Made by a program: the position numbers and the translations under genes
DNA from: Nansenia antarctica
Lineage: Eukaryota > Chordata > Actinopteri > Argentiniformes > Microstomatidae
DNA: 64,000 nt
Reading direction: 5' to 3'
Assembly (NCBI GenBank): GCA_963989245.1
Contig: OZ022344.1
Coordinates: 11,255,524-11,319,523 of the forward strand
Shown here: positions 53,216 to 63,940 of the stretch, piece after piece
Numbering within the stretch: the stretch's first letter is position 1
Layout: every line of letters begins with the position of its first letter
Notes under the pieces: model-generated
What the model was told of the DNA's origin: nothing
The model's input: only the letters and a program-made list of their open reading frames with translations
The model's database searches: none

Positions 53216-53749
53216 TCAGCTCTGTATCGCCAGTGGACACGCACCTCATGTCATCATTCCGTTTATAACAGCAGTTAACGTTACACTGCTTTCATTTTCA
53301 GAATGGGGGAATTTGATGAGAGCGATGCAGTTAATGTGCAACAACTGGATGCAGCGAGCAAGTGTAGTTGGAAGTAGGAATGCACCGAAATTCGCATGTA
53401 TTGGGCCGAAAATAGCACAAAAAAGTACATTCGGTGTGAAAAGGCTATTGAAAGAGATATTGACTGATGACTGCCTACTGATAATACATATAATTACAGC
53501 AAACATGTCGGTAGTTTGGCATCTGTCCTCTGACTTTTTATGTTAACAATCCGTGTTGCGTGTTGCCTTTGGAAATAGGGCTGTTGTGTCGCAAATGCCA
53601 GGGCTGTTTTTTGATCCCAGTCCGCCCCTGGCCTTAACTATTATTGCCCGTGCTTTGGGGCCCGTCGTTATGCCACTGTGTGCGTGTGAGCGAACGAGCA
53701 AGCAGCGAGAGGGAGAGAAATTGTTTTAATTTTTTCCCTGGCAGTTAAG

Positions 53750-54410
53750 GTGTAACCTGAAGAGATGCGTCTTCAGTCTACGACGGAAGATGGGTAGTGA
53801 CTCTGCCGGTGGGGCCAGTCGGCCAGCCGAGGTGGAGGAGCGGAGTGAGCGGGCAGGGGTTTGGGGGGTTACCATTTCCTTTAGGTAGGCAGGGGCTGTC
53901 CCTTAGCTGCCTGATATGCAAGCACCAGGGTCTTGAATCGGATGCAAGCTGCTACCGGGAGCCAGTGCAGGGTGTGAAGAAGAGGAGTGACATGAGTATT
54001 TGGGGAGGTTGAATACCAGACGTGCAGCAGCGTTCTGGATGAGCTGCAGAGGTCTAATGGCGTAGGCGGGGAGGCCAGCCAGGAGTACGTTGCAGTAATC
54101 CAGGCGGGAGATGACCAGTGCCTGGGTCAAGAGTTGCGCTGTCTCTCTGGTAAGGAATGGTCGTATCCTTCTGATGTTGTAGAGGAAGAATCTGCAGGAG
54201 CGAGCCGTTGCTGCAATGTTCTGCGCACAGGATAGTCGGTTATCCAGGATCACTCCAAGATTCTTGGCTATCAGGGAGGGGGTTACAGTAGAGTTCTCCA
54301 CTGTGATAGAGAAGTCTTGGAGAGGGCAGGCTTTCCCGGGGATGAAGAGGAGAACCCCTCCTCCGACCCCACCATTGACCAGTTCCACAGCCTTAAGGCA
54401 CCCTGGGATA
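53750..54410 (-). pseudogene. L2-like LINE fragment (RT thumb region)
   Basis: The minus-strand frame shows LGVILDNRLSCAQNIAATAR, RIRPFLTRETAQLLTQALV and SRLDYCNVLLAGLP, the region downstream of the L2 RT catalytic core. The frame ends in decayed sequence near 53990, and no RT palm motif is present. Confidence 0.85.
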
Positions 54411-54479
54411 TAATATCTCCATGGTACTCTAAGGGAAAGGGGTTCTTGATCGGTCCCTATAGAACTTGTAGTGTTATGC

Positions 54480-54775
54480 ATGGCACCAAAGTGTTCCAAG
54501 AGTTCTACATGGCACTAAAGTGTTCTACACGCCACCAACATTTTCTACATGGCACCAAAGTGTTCCAATTGTTCTACATGCCACCAACATTTTCTACATG
54601 GTACCAAAGTGTTCCAAGTGTTCTACATGGCACCAATGAGTTCTACATGGCTCCAAAGTGTTCTACGTGGCAGCAAAGTGTTCTACATGGCAACACGGTG
54701 TTCTACATGGCACCAAAGTGTTCTACATGGAACCAAAGTGTTCTACATGGCACCAAAGTGTTCTACATAAAAACG
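54480..54775. repeat. 20-bp minisatellite
   Basis: About 14 imperfect copies of GTTCTACATGGCACCAAAGT, with some GCCACCAACATTTT variants. No gene overlaps it. Confidence 0.92.
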
Positions 54776-56050
54776 AGTATTGTAATTTATTCAAATGTTA
54801 CTAGGCAGTCAGATAAAAGATTTGTTTTCCATGTTATATCCTTTTAAGAAAAGGAGCATTGCAATTTATTTTAACATGTTCAAATGTTATTAGGCAGACA
54901 TTTTACACTGTCTTCAGACACTCAAGAGATAATAAAACAGCTGCATTGACGCTGAAAACCTGTGGGGGCCTATTTTCTTTCCACACAGAAAGTTTATCAG
55001 GAATTGATAAAGAATGGGACCGATAACCAGAATCGATACGTTTTGAAAACATGACATAAGTGAGAAATTTAGACAGCGATGACCCTGGGGTAAGAGTATG
55101 TGGGTCTCTCTCTGACACTCCTTATCTTGAGTGAAAAAGTACATTCCTTCACAACAAAGCATCTTACATGTGAGCAACCAGCCTGGCAGACCCTGGAGAG
55201 GATTTGTTAACAGACCTAGTTTACAGATGGAAGTAAGTGACATTTCCCAGGTTAAATAAACACAAGACAAGAGGTTACTTATACGCTAAACAAAAATGGG
55301 TTTAATTAGTACTCTAGGTCCAAACAATCGTTCCACCAGTCATCCAGTTCTGTTCTGTCAAAGGATGCATAGAGATCAGCCTGCCACTAAAGTCCAGTGT
55401 CCAACAATCTCCACTTTCTGGTCAATCATCAGTTTGATAGTAAAGCAAATTCTAACTAGTAATAATGTTACACATATCAAAACCCCACTGTCTTAGTATT
55501 GGGATTTTACAATCCTAGTTTCTGTAAAGAAGAGAAGAAGAAAAAAAAGTCAGTTAAAAAAATAATTAATTCTTTTGTTTTTAATGTCAGGGGTTTTTCT
55601 GTGATTTAGAAGGTGTTTGGGAGCATAAGGCTACTGGAATACCGAGCTGGCAAAATAGGGATGGATGGATAGGTATGCGGCTTAGTTGGTCTGTGGGTAT
55701 GAATGGCCTGGGAATAGGTCAGTGGTTGACTTGGTCTGATTGGACTGTACGCTGTGTGAGTTCCAGCTCCCTCCACACAGATCTGTGAGCAATGGATGGG
55801 TGTAAGCCATGAGGTAGCAGCTCCATACAGCCCTCTGATAGGCTGGGGGGAAATGGCTCCATGTTGCTTAGACCTATTCATTCCTACAGATCTACAGGAG
55901 TGTCTACAGGGGAAGACATCTAGGGGCAGATCTGGAACTCAACACTAGACAGCGCTGGGTGGGAGAGACATCTTTAAAAAAGGAGATGGGGGGAAAGCAG
56001 CAGACAAATAACCAGCAGGCTTATAAACGTCTATGGAAAACCCAAGCAAA
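54776..56050. other. No gene recognised between the minisatellite and nsfl1c
   Basis: I see no exon, transposon terminus or RNA gene with confidence. Short frames at 54914-55270 and 55606-55881 show no recognisable domain. Part of this DNA next to 56050 may be downstream flank of nsfl1c. Confidence 0.45.
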
Positions 56051-56370
56051 TCATCTCTTCAGAAAGCTTTATTGTTACTGCGTGTTTGACCCAATAACTC
56101 CAACACAGGTTCACGTATCACCACCCAAATCCACCGTCTCTTCGCCCACCCCCCGCCCCCAGCCTCCCCCCCCAACCTGTATCCCTCTTTCACACAAACA
56201 CCTCTCACCACAAACCAATGAAGGGGGGGAGAATGTTTCACTATAGAAAAAAACAAGGAATTAGAAGTCCATATATGAGTCCGTAAGGTCTCCCTTGGTG
56301 GGGGGGGGGGGGGGGCAGGGGAGGGTTCAGATGGCTGTGATTATTCAGCCAGGCCACCAGGGGGCGACAT

Positions 56371-56532
56371 CACTTTAGCCGCTGCACGATGACAGCGTTG
56401 AGAAGGTTGGCGTCGTTGAGAGTCTGGCTCTCATCGGTCAGCTCCTTGTTGGGGAAGGTCGTCATGAGCACGAACTCTGTGGCTCCCATGAGGGGACGTG
56501 CTGCCACCACATACTGACGCACGTCTGATACC
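56371..56532 (-). CDS. nsfl1c: nsfl1c last coding exon, UBX domain end
   Basis: It starts after a run of C and CAG, encodes VSDVRQYVVAARPLMGATEF then MTTFPNKELTDESQTL, and ends QRLK before TGA at 56371-56373. TFPNKEL corresponds to the p97-binding loop of UBX domains, where an FP-type turn is conserved. Confidence 0.95.
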
Positions 56533-56606
56533 CTGGGGGGGGGGGGGGGGCAGGAGTTAGGAGTTAGTCATGGACTTCATATTTGTATAATTCCCTCCTC
56601 CACATC

Positions 56607-56639
<33 letters not shown>

Positions 56640-59600
56640 TGTGTGTGTGTCGTCTCCTACGTGTATTTGTGCCTGTCGTCTTGCATCTGATAGGGCATTC
56701 ACACCGGCAAAGAACTGTTACGGTTCGCGTTCGGAAACCTCCGAACGTTGGCGCTGTCTGCCGAACGAACCAGTGTATGAACGCGGGCTCGTTCGCCAGA
56801 CAACGCCAACGTTCGGAGGTTCCCAAACGCGAACGCGAACCGGCACGGTTCTTTGCCGGTGTGAAAGCCCTATGTGTGTGTATGTGTGTGAGTGTGTGTG
56901 TGTGTGTGTGGACCGTCGTCTCCTACCTGTGGGTGTGGTTGAACCTCTGTACCAGTCGTCCTCCGTCGGCCAGTCTGATCTGGATGTTGGTAATGGGCTG
57001 GGAGGGGTCAAGGGTCACAGCGGCGCTGGCCTCGGCCTCGTTGGCCACCTGCGGCCCGACAGAGGGGGCCGACACAAGCTCTGGTGTTGCACTGGGGGCG
57101 ACACTTTTTTTTATTTATATAGCACCTTTCAAAGTGTTTGTAAGTGCTTCACAAATATGCCGATAAAATATATGCTATATAGGAATTTCACCCTTGTGAA
57201 ATTAGGGGCCGGTTTCACAGACAAGGCTTCCTCCTTGTCCTGGACTAAATCACACTTTCAATGTAAAATCTCCATTGACGCTGCTTTTTAGTCCAGGAGT
57301 CTTAAGGCTTGTCTGTGAAACTGGCCCTAGATGTCTTGCAGTTCCAAAAGCGTTTAGCAGGCATTTACCTCATAACGGTAACTAAATCAATATAATAGAC
57401 AAATGATAGCCTATAGGCTATATGACATAGGTCCATGAGGTCATAGGACATGAGACAAGTTATATTATTACTAATGCAGTGTGTGAGGCTTCTTATCAAG
57501 CCATTATATTATCCAACTGTTTAATTTAGTTTGTCAAGCTGTGATCGGGATGTAAAGTTTAAATCATAGTTTAGGCTAAATGTCATATCGTATAGCAGTC
57601 AACACATAAATAATTCAGCTTTTCAATGTACCGTAGATTAAATTAAATTAGATTAGCAAAGCCAAAGACAGCTCCCGCCATCCCCACACAACGTAATAAA
57701 AAAGAAAGAATTAGTGGTAATACCATATACCTTGGTAAAATTAGGTATGAAGATGAAGATTTGATGTTGCCAGACAGAAAAGAAAGAAATCACAAGGACA
57801 TGCAGGTTACAGTACAACCACCTTGGGAGCCAGTTGAGAAGCACAGGCTAGGGAGCTCACCTGCCCAGCTTCTGTCCCTCTCCTCCGAAGGCCTTGAAGG
57901 CCACCTTGGGCTTAGAGAAGTCCTCGTCGCGGTGGTCCTCCATATCCAGGTTGACCTGGCCGCCTCGAGAACGCTGTCGCAACTCCAGAGGAATCTCCCT
58001 GAACACACGTAGAGACAGACAGACACATACAGACACTATTAGGAGGCGCACACCGTAGACATGAGAACCAGTAAGGCGTCAACCTCAGTAGCGCGTGTGC
58101 GTTTCATTTCGGCGCCCATGTTAACAGGTTAGAGCAGCCACACACTGCCACGAAAAGCCAGCAGAGACTGAACCCAGAACAATCTACAAAGATAGGGCTG
58201 GCAGTAGCATCTCCGCAGTTAGAGCCGCAGCAGTTCCACCATGCACACGCGCTGGTAGAGCTTTCCAATGTCCCATGGGTAAGAGTCTGTTTTGACACAG
58301 TGTGTTAAGGCTTGAGGGAGAAGGAGCAGCAAACTATAGAAATATTTAGGGATGCACGATATGCATTTTTTCCAACCGATACCGATACCGATATTTACCC
58401 GCTTCTCGTGGCCGATAACCGATACCGATACCGATATTATTTTTATTTTATTTTTTCTTTCCTAGCACCAGGGGAGCTCCCCCTCCCAAATTTCGTTGTT
58501 TGGTACCTGTACTATATCAATGACAATAAAGACCATTCAGATATCATTTCACAGTTGATAACCTGTAGTTCATGCACACCTGAAGGTAAGAAAGGCTATG
58601 TAGTGAGCAAAGATTGATGATTTAATATTCCATAGTGATCTCACCAAATCTAACTTACATCACTATTGTTAACACAACAAAGAGAACACTTCTGAGTCTT
58701 CAAATGTTCATTTATTATTTCCTCTAACAAACAGAATCTGTTATACAGTGCACAATGCTTTTTTTAGCCAAGATCTGGCCTCCTTTTATGAAAACAAAAA
58801 AGGCTCACCTAAGAGTAATTAGATCAAAAAAGTGTCAAAAATAAAGTGCACCTTGTGCATCAGTCAATACAAAAATAAAGACTTTTAAAGAACCAAAAGT
58901 TGTATAGAACTTGTACAGAAACTAGTGCCAAATGGCTGCTTAGTCTGCAGATAAACAGAATGATACAAGGCACATAGTAGGCTACACTAGTATGCTTAAT
59001 AAAGCAACTGAAAAGGGCTGGGCTATGCTACTTTTAGTGCATGAGGATGAGGTAGGTTGTGATAAAGCCCATCAAACGTTTTGCATAAGAATTCAAAATA
59101 AATTGCACTGACATGGAAAAACAAAAAGTGCATGTTTTCCTTGTAAACAACTTGTCTTGTATAGCCTACATTCACATTCTCACCTAAATAATAGACACGT
59201 TTTCCATTGGTGTTCCCTAATATACAAACTGAATACAATTCCTACCTCATAGAACCTTTGCAATGCAGTTTTCAAATGCGTGTTCAATAGGCACCGCAGA
59301 TTTTTTGTTCGCGGCTGGGCTACCGTGTTCTGCTACTACGAGTGCTTGATATTCCTTCCATACAGCGTGCTTGCAATGGTGATTCTTCAGGTGACTTATT
59401 AGATTTGTTGTGTTGTAACTCGTAGACCTTTGCCCTCCTCTCCGAACTTTTGTTGAACATGTATTGCAAATTGCAAACGCAATATCTGCCTCAGAAACTG
59501 TGAAGAATGTCCACACCGGGGAAGGCATGTTTCGCTCGCGTCTCGTCTATACAAACTGCGTGCCTGAGCGCGGAAACCGGAAGCAGAGCGCGGAAACCGG

Positions 59601-62600
59601 AAACCGGAAGCAGAAATGTTTCCGGCTTCATATTATCGGTTAAATATCGGCTAAAATTTTATAAAACCGATAAATACCGATAAACATTAATTCCCCAATA
59701 TCGGGCCGATAAATATCGGTGCCGATAATATCGTGCATCCCTAGAAATATTATATTAGTGTGAGTCCACCTCCTCTATCTGAGCTGTGATTGGTCAGTGA
59801 GTCCACCTCCTCTATCGGAGCAGGGGTTGGGGTTGAGGTTGGGTTCGGGGTCAGGTTCCCATGGTCCTGTTGGGGTTAGGGTCAGCGTTCCCATGGTTAT
59901 GTATGTCTACTCACCCCCTGCGGATGGACTCCAGGAAGATGGCGTTGGCGGGGTCACTGTAGTTCCTTAGCTCCCCGTCGTCAAGGCTGAACCCCGTCTT
60001 CCACAGCTTCAGCACCACGTGAACCTGCAACACACACACACACACACCTGTCACTAACACACCTGTCACAGACACACACAGACACAGACACACACAGACA
60101 GAGACACACACACACACTTCCTTCTTTTAGCATTATGACTGCCCCTGGCCCGAGCATAGATTACTTTTTCTTGCAATGACTGATGGATAGATAAATCACT
60201 TAGACAAACTATTTGTTTGCAAAGTCGCTTTGGATAAAGGCGTCTGCTAAATGCCAGAAATGTAAACATCTGTCACTAACACACTCGCACCTGTCACACA
60301 TCCCTAACACACACACACATCACCAACACACTTGTCACACACACTTGTCACACAGTCACACTCAGTCGTGTATGCACTCACTGCAATGTAAGTCACTTTG
60401 GATAAAAGCGTCAGCTAAATGGCATATATATATATACACACACACATAACTGTCACCAACACACACTGGTGGTTCTCTGCACCTGCCACTAACACCAGTG
60501 TTTCCCCTACCGGGCCGCCCCCCCAACGGAACCACCCGCCCCCCCAAGAAAGAGGAATTATTACGGACATAAACACCAAACATCTGACAAGCTAAAATAT
60601 CCACGTTTTTTAAACGCACCCAAACCGAATCTGGCAAGTGGAAAGCGTTGGTAACATTAGTCCGCCAGTAGTCTCGCATAGCCAGACCTATCTCTCCACT
60701 AGGGCTGCCACAAACGATTATTTTCATAGTCGACTAGTCACCGATTATTTTAGCGATTAGTCGACTAATCGGATCATAAATTACAGCTTATCGCACAATT
60801 ACTCAATCGCTCTTATTTAGCTATCATCTTCTAAATCAGCTTCTAAATTTAGCTTGAAGTTGTTAGTTGTTGTTGTAGGCATGTGCTAACTAAAAATAAA
60901 GACAATTAAAATTATTGTTCACTCAAAAATAGATATTTTAATGAACTTTGCAGATTTATTTCTGGCATCACTTGCATGTAATGTAATGTAAAGAGTAGTA
61001 GAGAGTGCAAACTGCTGAGTAAAATGAGGTAGGCTAGGCACTAGGCAACCAAAAGAATACAAAAACAAAAATAAATACTTGTACAGAGTACAAAAGTTTT
61101 GTTTTGCTTCACTCATCTCTGGCATCAAACATACATTTTAATGTATTGAATAGTGCTGCAAAATAAAATGAGGTAGGCACTAAGGCAACTAAAAAAGAGC
61201 AATTATCCACAAAAAGAAATGTTTGTAGAGAAAAGGTTTGGTCTCAATCAAATAACATAACAAAGAAAAGTGCAGGAGACTGAGCAAAGAAATTGTTTCT
61301 CTCCTGTGTGGACTATTCATTCATAGCGAGGAAAGTCAGCATTTCCACATGTTCTGGAGAACATGCTCTTTTGAGAGCAGATGTTCCCTGCTGCAGAGAA
61401 GATCCTCTCGGATGGGGTGGAGGTTGCAGGGATGCACAGAAAAGATTTTGCCAGCTTAGATAGTGTGGGGAAACGCCCCTAATCAATCCTGAACATGCTG
61501 GTTAAGGATATGAGACCCTTGTTAACCAACATGTTCAGGATTGATCCAGTCAGGACGGTGGCTTGCTGGGGTGTGCACGTTGGCATCTTGACAAGATAAC
61601 TATCCATAGAACGCGCCTTCTTAGCACTGTAACGTTAAGACAACATTTTTAGCTATTTGATAAGTATAGCTTTGATGACAACGTTACAGCACATAACGTA
61701 AAATAATGTAAGGCTTTTAACGTAACGATATCGTTAGCCAATAACAAGCTAACTAGCTTACCGAGACGAGCCATCGTCTTCCTCGTCATCTGCCACAAAC
61801 GTGCTTCCTTTTGAGATGCTCGCGCATCATAGACGTGCTGCCATGATAAGCGAGTTTAGCTTTGCAATTGTTACATTTTACATAGTTTTTTTCAACGTTG
61901 TGGTTGAAATGCTCCCACACTTTAGACGTACGAGGACGGGAAGACATTTCTCCGTTTGTTTTTCCGGAGATGTCACGTGTGCCCCGGATGACCGACACTG
62001 CGCATGTACATCAAAGACACTGGGAGACGCTAGCCAGTGGCAGCTTCAGGGAAGAAAAACGAATGCTTATCGCTTATTTCGAATGAATGAATGAATGAAT
62101 GAATGAATGAATAATTTATTGTCATTGATATAGTACAGGTACCAAACAACGAAATTTGGGAGGGGGGGCTCCCGTGGTGCTAGGAAAAAAAAGAAAAGAA
62201 AAAAAAAACTCCCAAAAAACATGCGACGACGTCTATGTCGGCGACGATTTTGGTAATCGACGTCGTCGCGACTAGTCGACTAATCGTGGCAGCCCTACTC
62301 TCCACACTTCGGTTCGCGCTGGAGAATAATACGACATTGAACCGATGGTTCTCGAGCCTAATGGCCCATAGGGAAGGAGCCTATCTCCTGTTTCCGTAGC
62401 GTGAGGCGGCTTAATGTACAAGTTAGTACACCCCCTGGACATGCTGGTATGTCGCAGGGTCTTACCCCCTGAGGGGGGGGGGGGGGGTCCATGCCACCCC
62501 CCCAAGGCAGCAAACCTAGGGGAAACACTGAACACACATGCAGGTCACTGACACACACAACTGCCACTAGCACACACGCACACCACTGATACACACACAC

Positions 62601-63229
62601 CTATCACTAACACATCAACATCAGCACAGACGTCCCCCTCCTATAATCCATGTAAACAAGTTGAGACTGAACACTCACGTCCTGTGTGCTGTTGGCTGCC
62701 CTCCTCTCCCCTGCTACGTAGGCTGACTCCTCCTCTGGTGCTGCACCCAGACGGTATCCTCCTCCAATGAACGGCTAGGGGGAGGGATGGGGATGGATAG
62801 AGGAGAGAGAAGGAGGTAAGGGGAGAGAGACAGAGGGGGAAGAGAGTGGGATAAAGAATGGGAGTATATGAGAGAGAGAGAGAGGTGGAAAGCGCGATGG
62901 ATGGAGGGGAGGGAAGACAGAGAAATATCAAGACAGAGGGAGAAAGGAAGCGTTAGTAAAACTAAACAATGAGAGAGACATGAGTCCCTTGAATACTGAG
63001 ACGGCCTAGACCACCATCATGGAGGGTCCAGTTGGGCGAGGGGGTGTTGGGGGGAGTCCTTACCCTGGACCTGCTGGGCTCGCCAGGCCCCCTCCCAGCC
63101 CGCTCCACGGGCACAGCTCCGTGCTCCTTGGCCCCCTTAAACAAGTCCTCCACCACCTCGTTGGAGCTCTTCTTCTTGGGGGGGCCCACGATCTGCTGCC
63201 CGCTGCGCTCCGAACCCCCAGCAAAGAAC
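56371..63229 (-). CDS. nsfl1c: NSFL1 cofactor p47, six 3' coding exons (UBA end beyond the right edge)
   Basis: Exons 63064-63229, 62679-62774, 59915-60024, 57861-57998, 56927-57091 and 56371-56532 join in phase to give the last 278 residues or so of p47 (human protein about 370). Landmarks are FFAGGSERSGQQIVGPP, GGGYRLGAAPEEESAYVAGE, the SEP domain (VHVVLKLWKTGFSLDDGELR to QVNLDMEDHRDEDF) and the UBX domain (TNIQIRLADGGRLVQRFNHT to NLLNAVIVQRLK). p47 is the trimeric adaptor that recruits the AAA ATPase p97/VCP to membrane fusion of Golgi and ER. The UBA domain should lie upstream, past 64000. AATAAA on the minus strand at about 56069-56074 is the likely polyadenylation signal. Confidence 0.95.
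56596..56660. repeat. (GT)n microsatellite
   Basis: GT dinucleotides in the last intron of nsfl1c; a second GT run is at about 56873-56911. Confidence 0.9.
56694..56872. mobile_element. Palindromic MITE, about 180 bp
   Basis: Ends TAGGGCATTCACACCGGCA and TGCCGGTGTGAAAGCCCTA are inverted repeats, and the palindrome extends inward (CGAACGTTGGCGCTGTCTG against CAGACAACGCCAACGTTCG). A TA target duplication is possible. Confidence 0.8.
56927..57091 (-). CDS. nsfl1c: nsfl1c exon, linker and start of UBX domain
   Basis: The acceptor CCCCCAG at 57092-57098 keeps the frame (SATPELVSAPSVGPQVANEA); the nearer CAG at 57049 would not. The UBX domain starts at ITNIQIRLADGG. Donor GTAGGAG. Confidence 0.92.
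57204..57328. mobile_element. Palindromic MITE, about 125 bp
   Basis: GGGCCGGTTTCACAGACAAG and CTTGTCTGTGAAACTGGCCC form long inverted arms around CCATTGACGC in an nsfl1c intron. Just before it (57100-57160) is an L2-type tail fragment (TTTATATAGCACCTTTCAAA). The rest of this intron shows nothing else. Confidence 0.8.
57861..57998 (-). CDS. nsfl1c: nsfl1c exon, second half of SEP domain
   Basis: Borders GTTCAG and GTGAGC. Encodes EIPLELRQRSRGGQVNLDM then EDHRDEDFSKPK to GEGQKLG. Confidence 0.94.
58347..59743 (-). mobile_element. hAT element retaining a BED-finger exon, 1397 bp
   Basis: Termini TAGGGATGCACGATAT and ATATCGTGCATCCCTA are flanked by the 8-bp duplication GAAATATT (58339-58346 and 59744-59751). 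Subterminal CCGATA repeats are abundant. The minus strand keeps the first exon of a hAT transposase; the catalytic core is gone. It lies in the nsfl1c intron between the two SEP exons. Confidence 0.92.
59247..59528 (-). pseudogene. BED zinc-finger remnant of a hAT transposase
   Basis: The 93-codon frame starts MPSPVWTFFTVSEADIAF and contains ICNTCSTKV and NLISHLKNHH, the C-x2-C and H-x-H pairs of a BED finger that binds transposon ends. It stops without the RNase H-like core, so it is an internally deleted copy. Confidence 0.82.
59915..60024 (-). CDS. nsfl1c: nsfl1c exon, first half of SEP domain
   Basis: Borders TTGCAG and GTGAGT. Encodes VHVVLKLWKTGFSLDDGELR and ANAIFLESIRRG, the conserved SEP fold start. 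Confidence 0.94.
60213..60430 (+). repeat. Two SINE/L2 tail fragments
   Basis: AAGTCGCTTTGGATAAAGGC (about 60221) and AAGTCACTTTGGATAAAAGC (about 60390) are the widespread fish SINE/L2 3' tail. They are separated by CA-rich simple repeats. No SINE head is attached. Confidence 0.75.
61321..61476 (-). pseudogene. hAT transposase C-terminal dimerisation domain (hATC)
   Basis: The minus-strand frame reads RFPTLSKLAKSFLCIPATST then PSERIFSAAGNICSQ and ends TGA at 61321-61323. The SERxFSxAG motif is diagnostic of the hAT C-terminus. Confidence 0.85.
61786..61998 (-). pseudogene. hAT transposase N-terminal BED finger
   Basis: The frame holds SKVWEHFNHNVEKNYVKCNN followed by CKAKLAYHG and MREHLKRKH, a full BED finger (C-x2-C, H-x4-H). 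It stops soon after, consistent with a first exon followed by a donor and an internal deletion. Confidence 0.85.
62679..62774 (-). CDS. nsfl1c: nsfl1c exon encoding GGGYRLGAAPEEES
   Basis: 96 nt, phase 0 at both ends, borders CCCCCTAG and GTGAGTG. Encodes PFIGGGYRLGAAPEEESAYV through STQD, immediately before the SEP domain. Confidence 0.93.
63064..63229 (-). CDS. nsfl1c: nsfl1c exon with p97-binding linker region
   Basis: Acceptor TTTCCTCCAG, donor GTAAGG. It encodes FFAGGSERSGQQIVGPPKKK and a stretch of charged residues up to GEPSRSR. It opens in phase 2, so an upstream exon exists outside the window. Confidence 0.93.
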
Positions 63230-63289
63230 CTGGAGGAAAGTAGGGGAGGGTGAGAGTTGACATGTAGGTTGGGTCATATCAACCCCTAC

Positions 63290-63846
63290 TAGGGGTGGGC
63301 AAACGATCAACATTTTTTGTTCGATCATCGTAACGAATTAACGATCAATTATCGATTAATCAATAAGGTTTTTTTTTCATAAAAAATAAATAAATAAAAT
63401 AATCCGGTTTCAGACGGTTTTGATAAAAAACAGTTTCTATTTTTATAAACCCCGGTTTTCGGTATAACCGAAAAACCGTCCATCCCTAGTTGGGTCGCAG
63501 TTCAGGCCCGCAGAAGGCTCCCTCAGAAAGGTGCAAACTTGTCAGCAGCAGCGCCTGCTGCGTATTGCTCCCCGAGGAGCTGTGCCATGGCGCTGACCGG
63601 AGGTCAGGTTACACTAACATACGGGAACTTCCGTCATGCCGTACTGCGTTGCGAAATTCAATGCGAAGGCAAATGCAAAGTTCATTTCTCACACATAACG
63701 TGGACAAACTCATTTCCATTATTATTATTATTATTAAAAAAAAAATAATAATAAAAAAAAAAACGATTATCGAGCAAAATATTTTGTGATCGACCAAGAC
63801 CTTATCGATCAATTAATCGATCATCGATCATCGATGCCCACCCCTA
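63290..63846. mobile_element. hAT MITE, 557 bp
   Basis: Termini TAGGGGTGGGCAAACGATC and GATGCCCACCCCTA with subterminal ATCGAT repeats are flanked by ACCCCTAC (63282-63289 and 63847-63854). A stretch near 63400-63490 (GGTTTTCGGTATAACCGAAA) looks like a piece of another MITE. Confidence 0.9.
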
Positions 63847-63940
63847 ACCCCTACCCCTAACAACCTATCCCCTACATGGCACAAGGAGGAGATTTTTACC
63901 AAATTGCTTACACCTATCAAAGTACTAGTCTCTAGACCAG

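Larger units (their letters stand above)
48348..53630. mobile_element. hAT-like element carrying a nested Ty3/Gypsy element and a DIRS fragment
   Basis: Outer ends CAGTGGCGGACTGG and CCAGTCCGCCCCTG are flanked by the 8-bp duplication GCCTTAAC (48340-48347 and 53631-53638). The Gypsy element (48435-52833) and the DIRS-derived block (52934-53215) are later insertions. What remains of the host element is about 600 bp without coding capacity. Confidence 0.85.
60700..62297 (-). mobile_element. hAT element with BED and hATC remnants, 1598 bp
   Basis: Termini TAGGGCTGCCACAAACGATTA and the inverse GTGGCAGCCCTA are flanked by CTCTCCAC (60692-60699 and 62298-62305). It is inserted within the element at 60496-62530. 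The minus strand keeps both ends of a hAT transposase but not its middle. A 100-bp insert near 62090-62200 (GAATn, then CAACGAAATTTGGGAG) recurs inverted at 58463-58530 in the neighbouring hAT element. Confidence 0.92.
60496..62530. mobile_element. Outer hAT-like element with nested hAT
   Basis: CAGTGTTTCCCCTA at 60496 and TAGGGGAAACACTG ending at 62530 are perfect inverted termini about 2 kb apart. The flanks (ACTAACAC and AACACACA) are not a clear 8-bp duplication, so the pairing could be accidental. About 440 bp of the element remains once the nested copy is removed. Confidence 0.65.

Noticed and set aside
54480..54775. Repetitive short protein (GTKVFYMAPKCST pattern)
   Set aside because: It is the translation of a 20-bp minisatellite in frames without stops.
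57049..57091. Acceptor at GCCGCAG (57049-57055) for the nsfl1c UBX exon
   Set aside because: It would leave the upstream exon out of frame; the acceptor at 57092 restores the frame and gives a linker that aligns with known p47 proteins.
56609..57291. Plus-strand frames through the GT repeat and MITE opposite nsfl1c
   Set aside because: They are antisense shadows of the nsfl1c exon plus microsatellite; no independent evidence.
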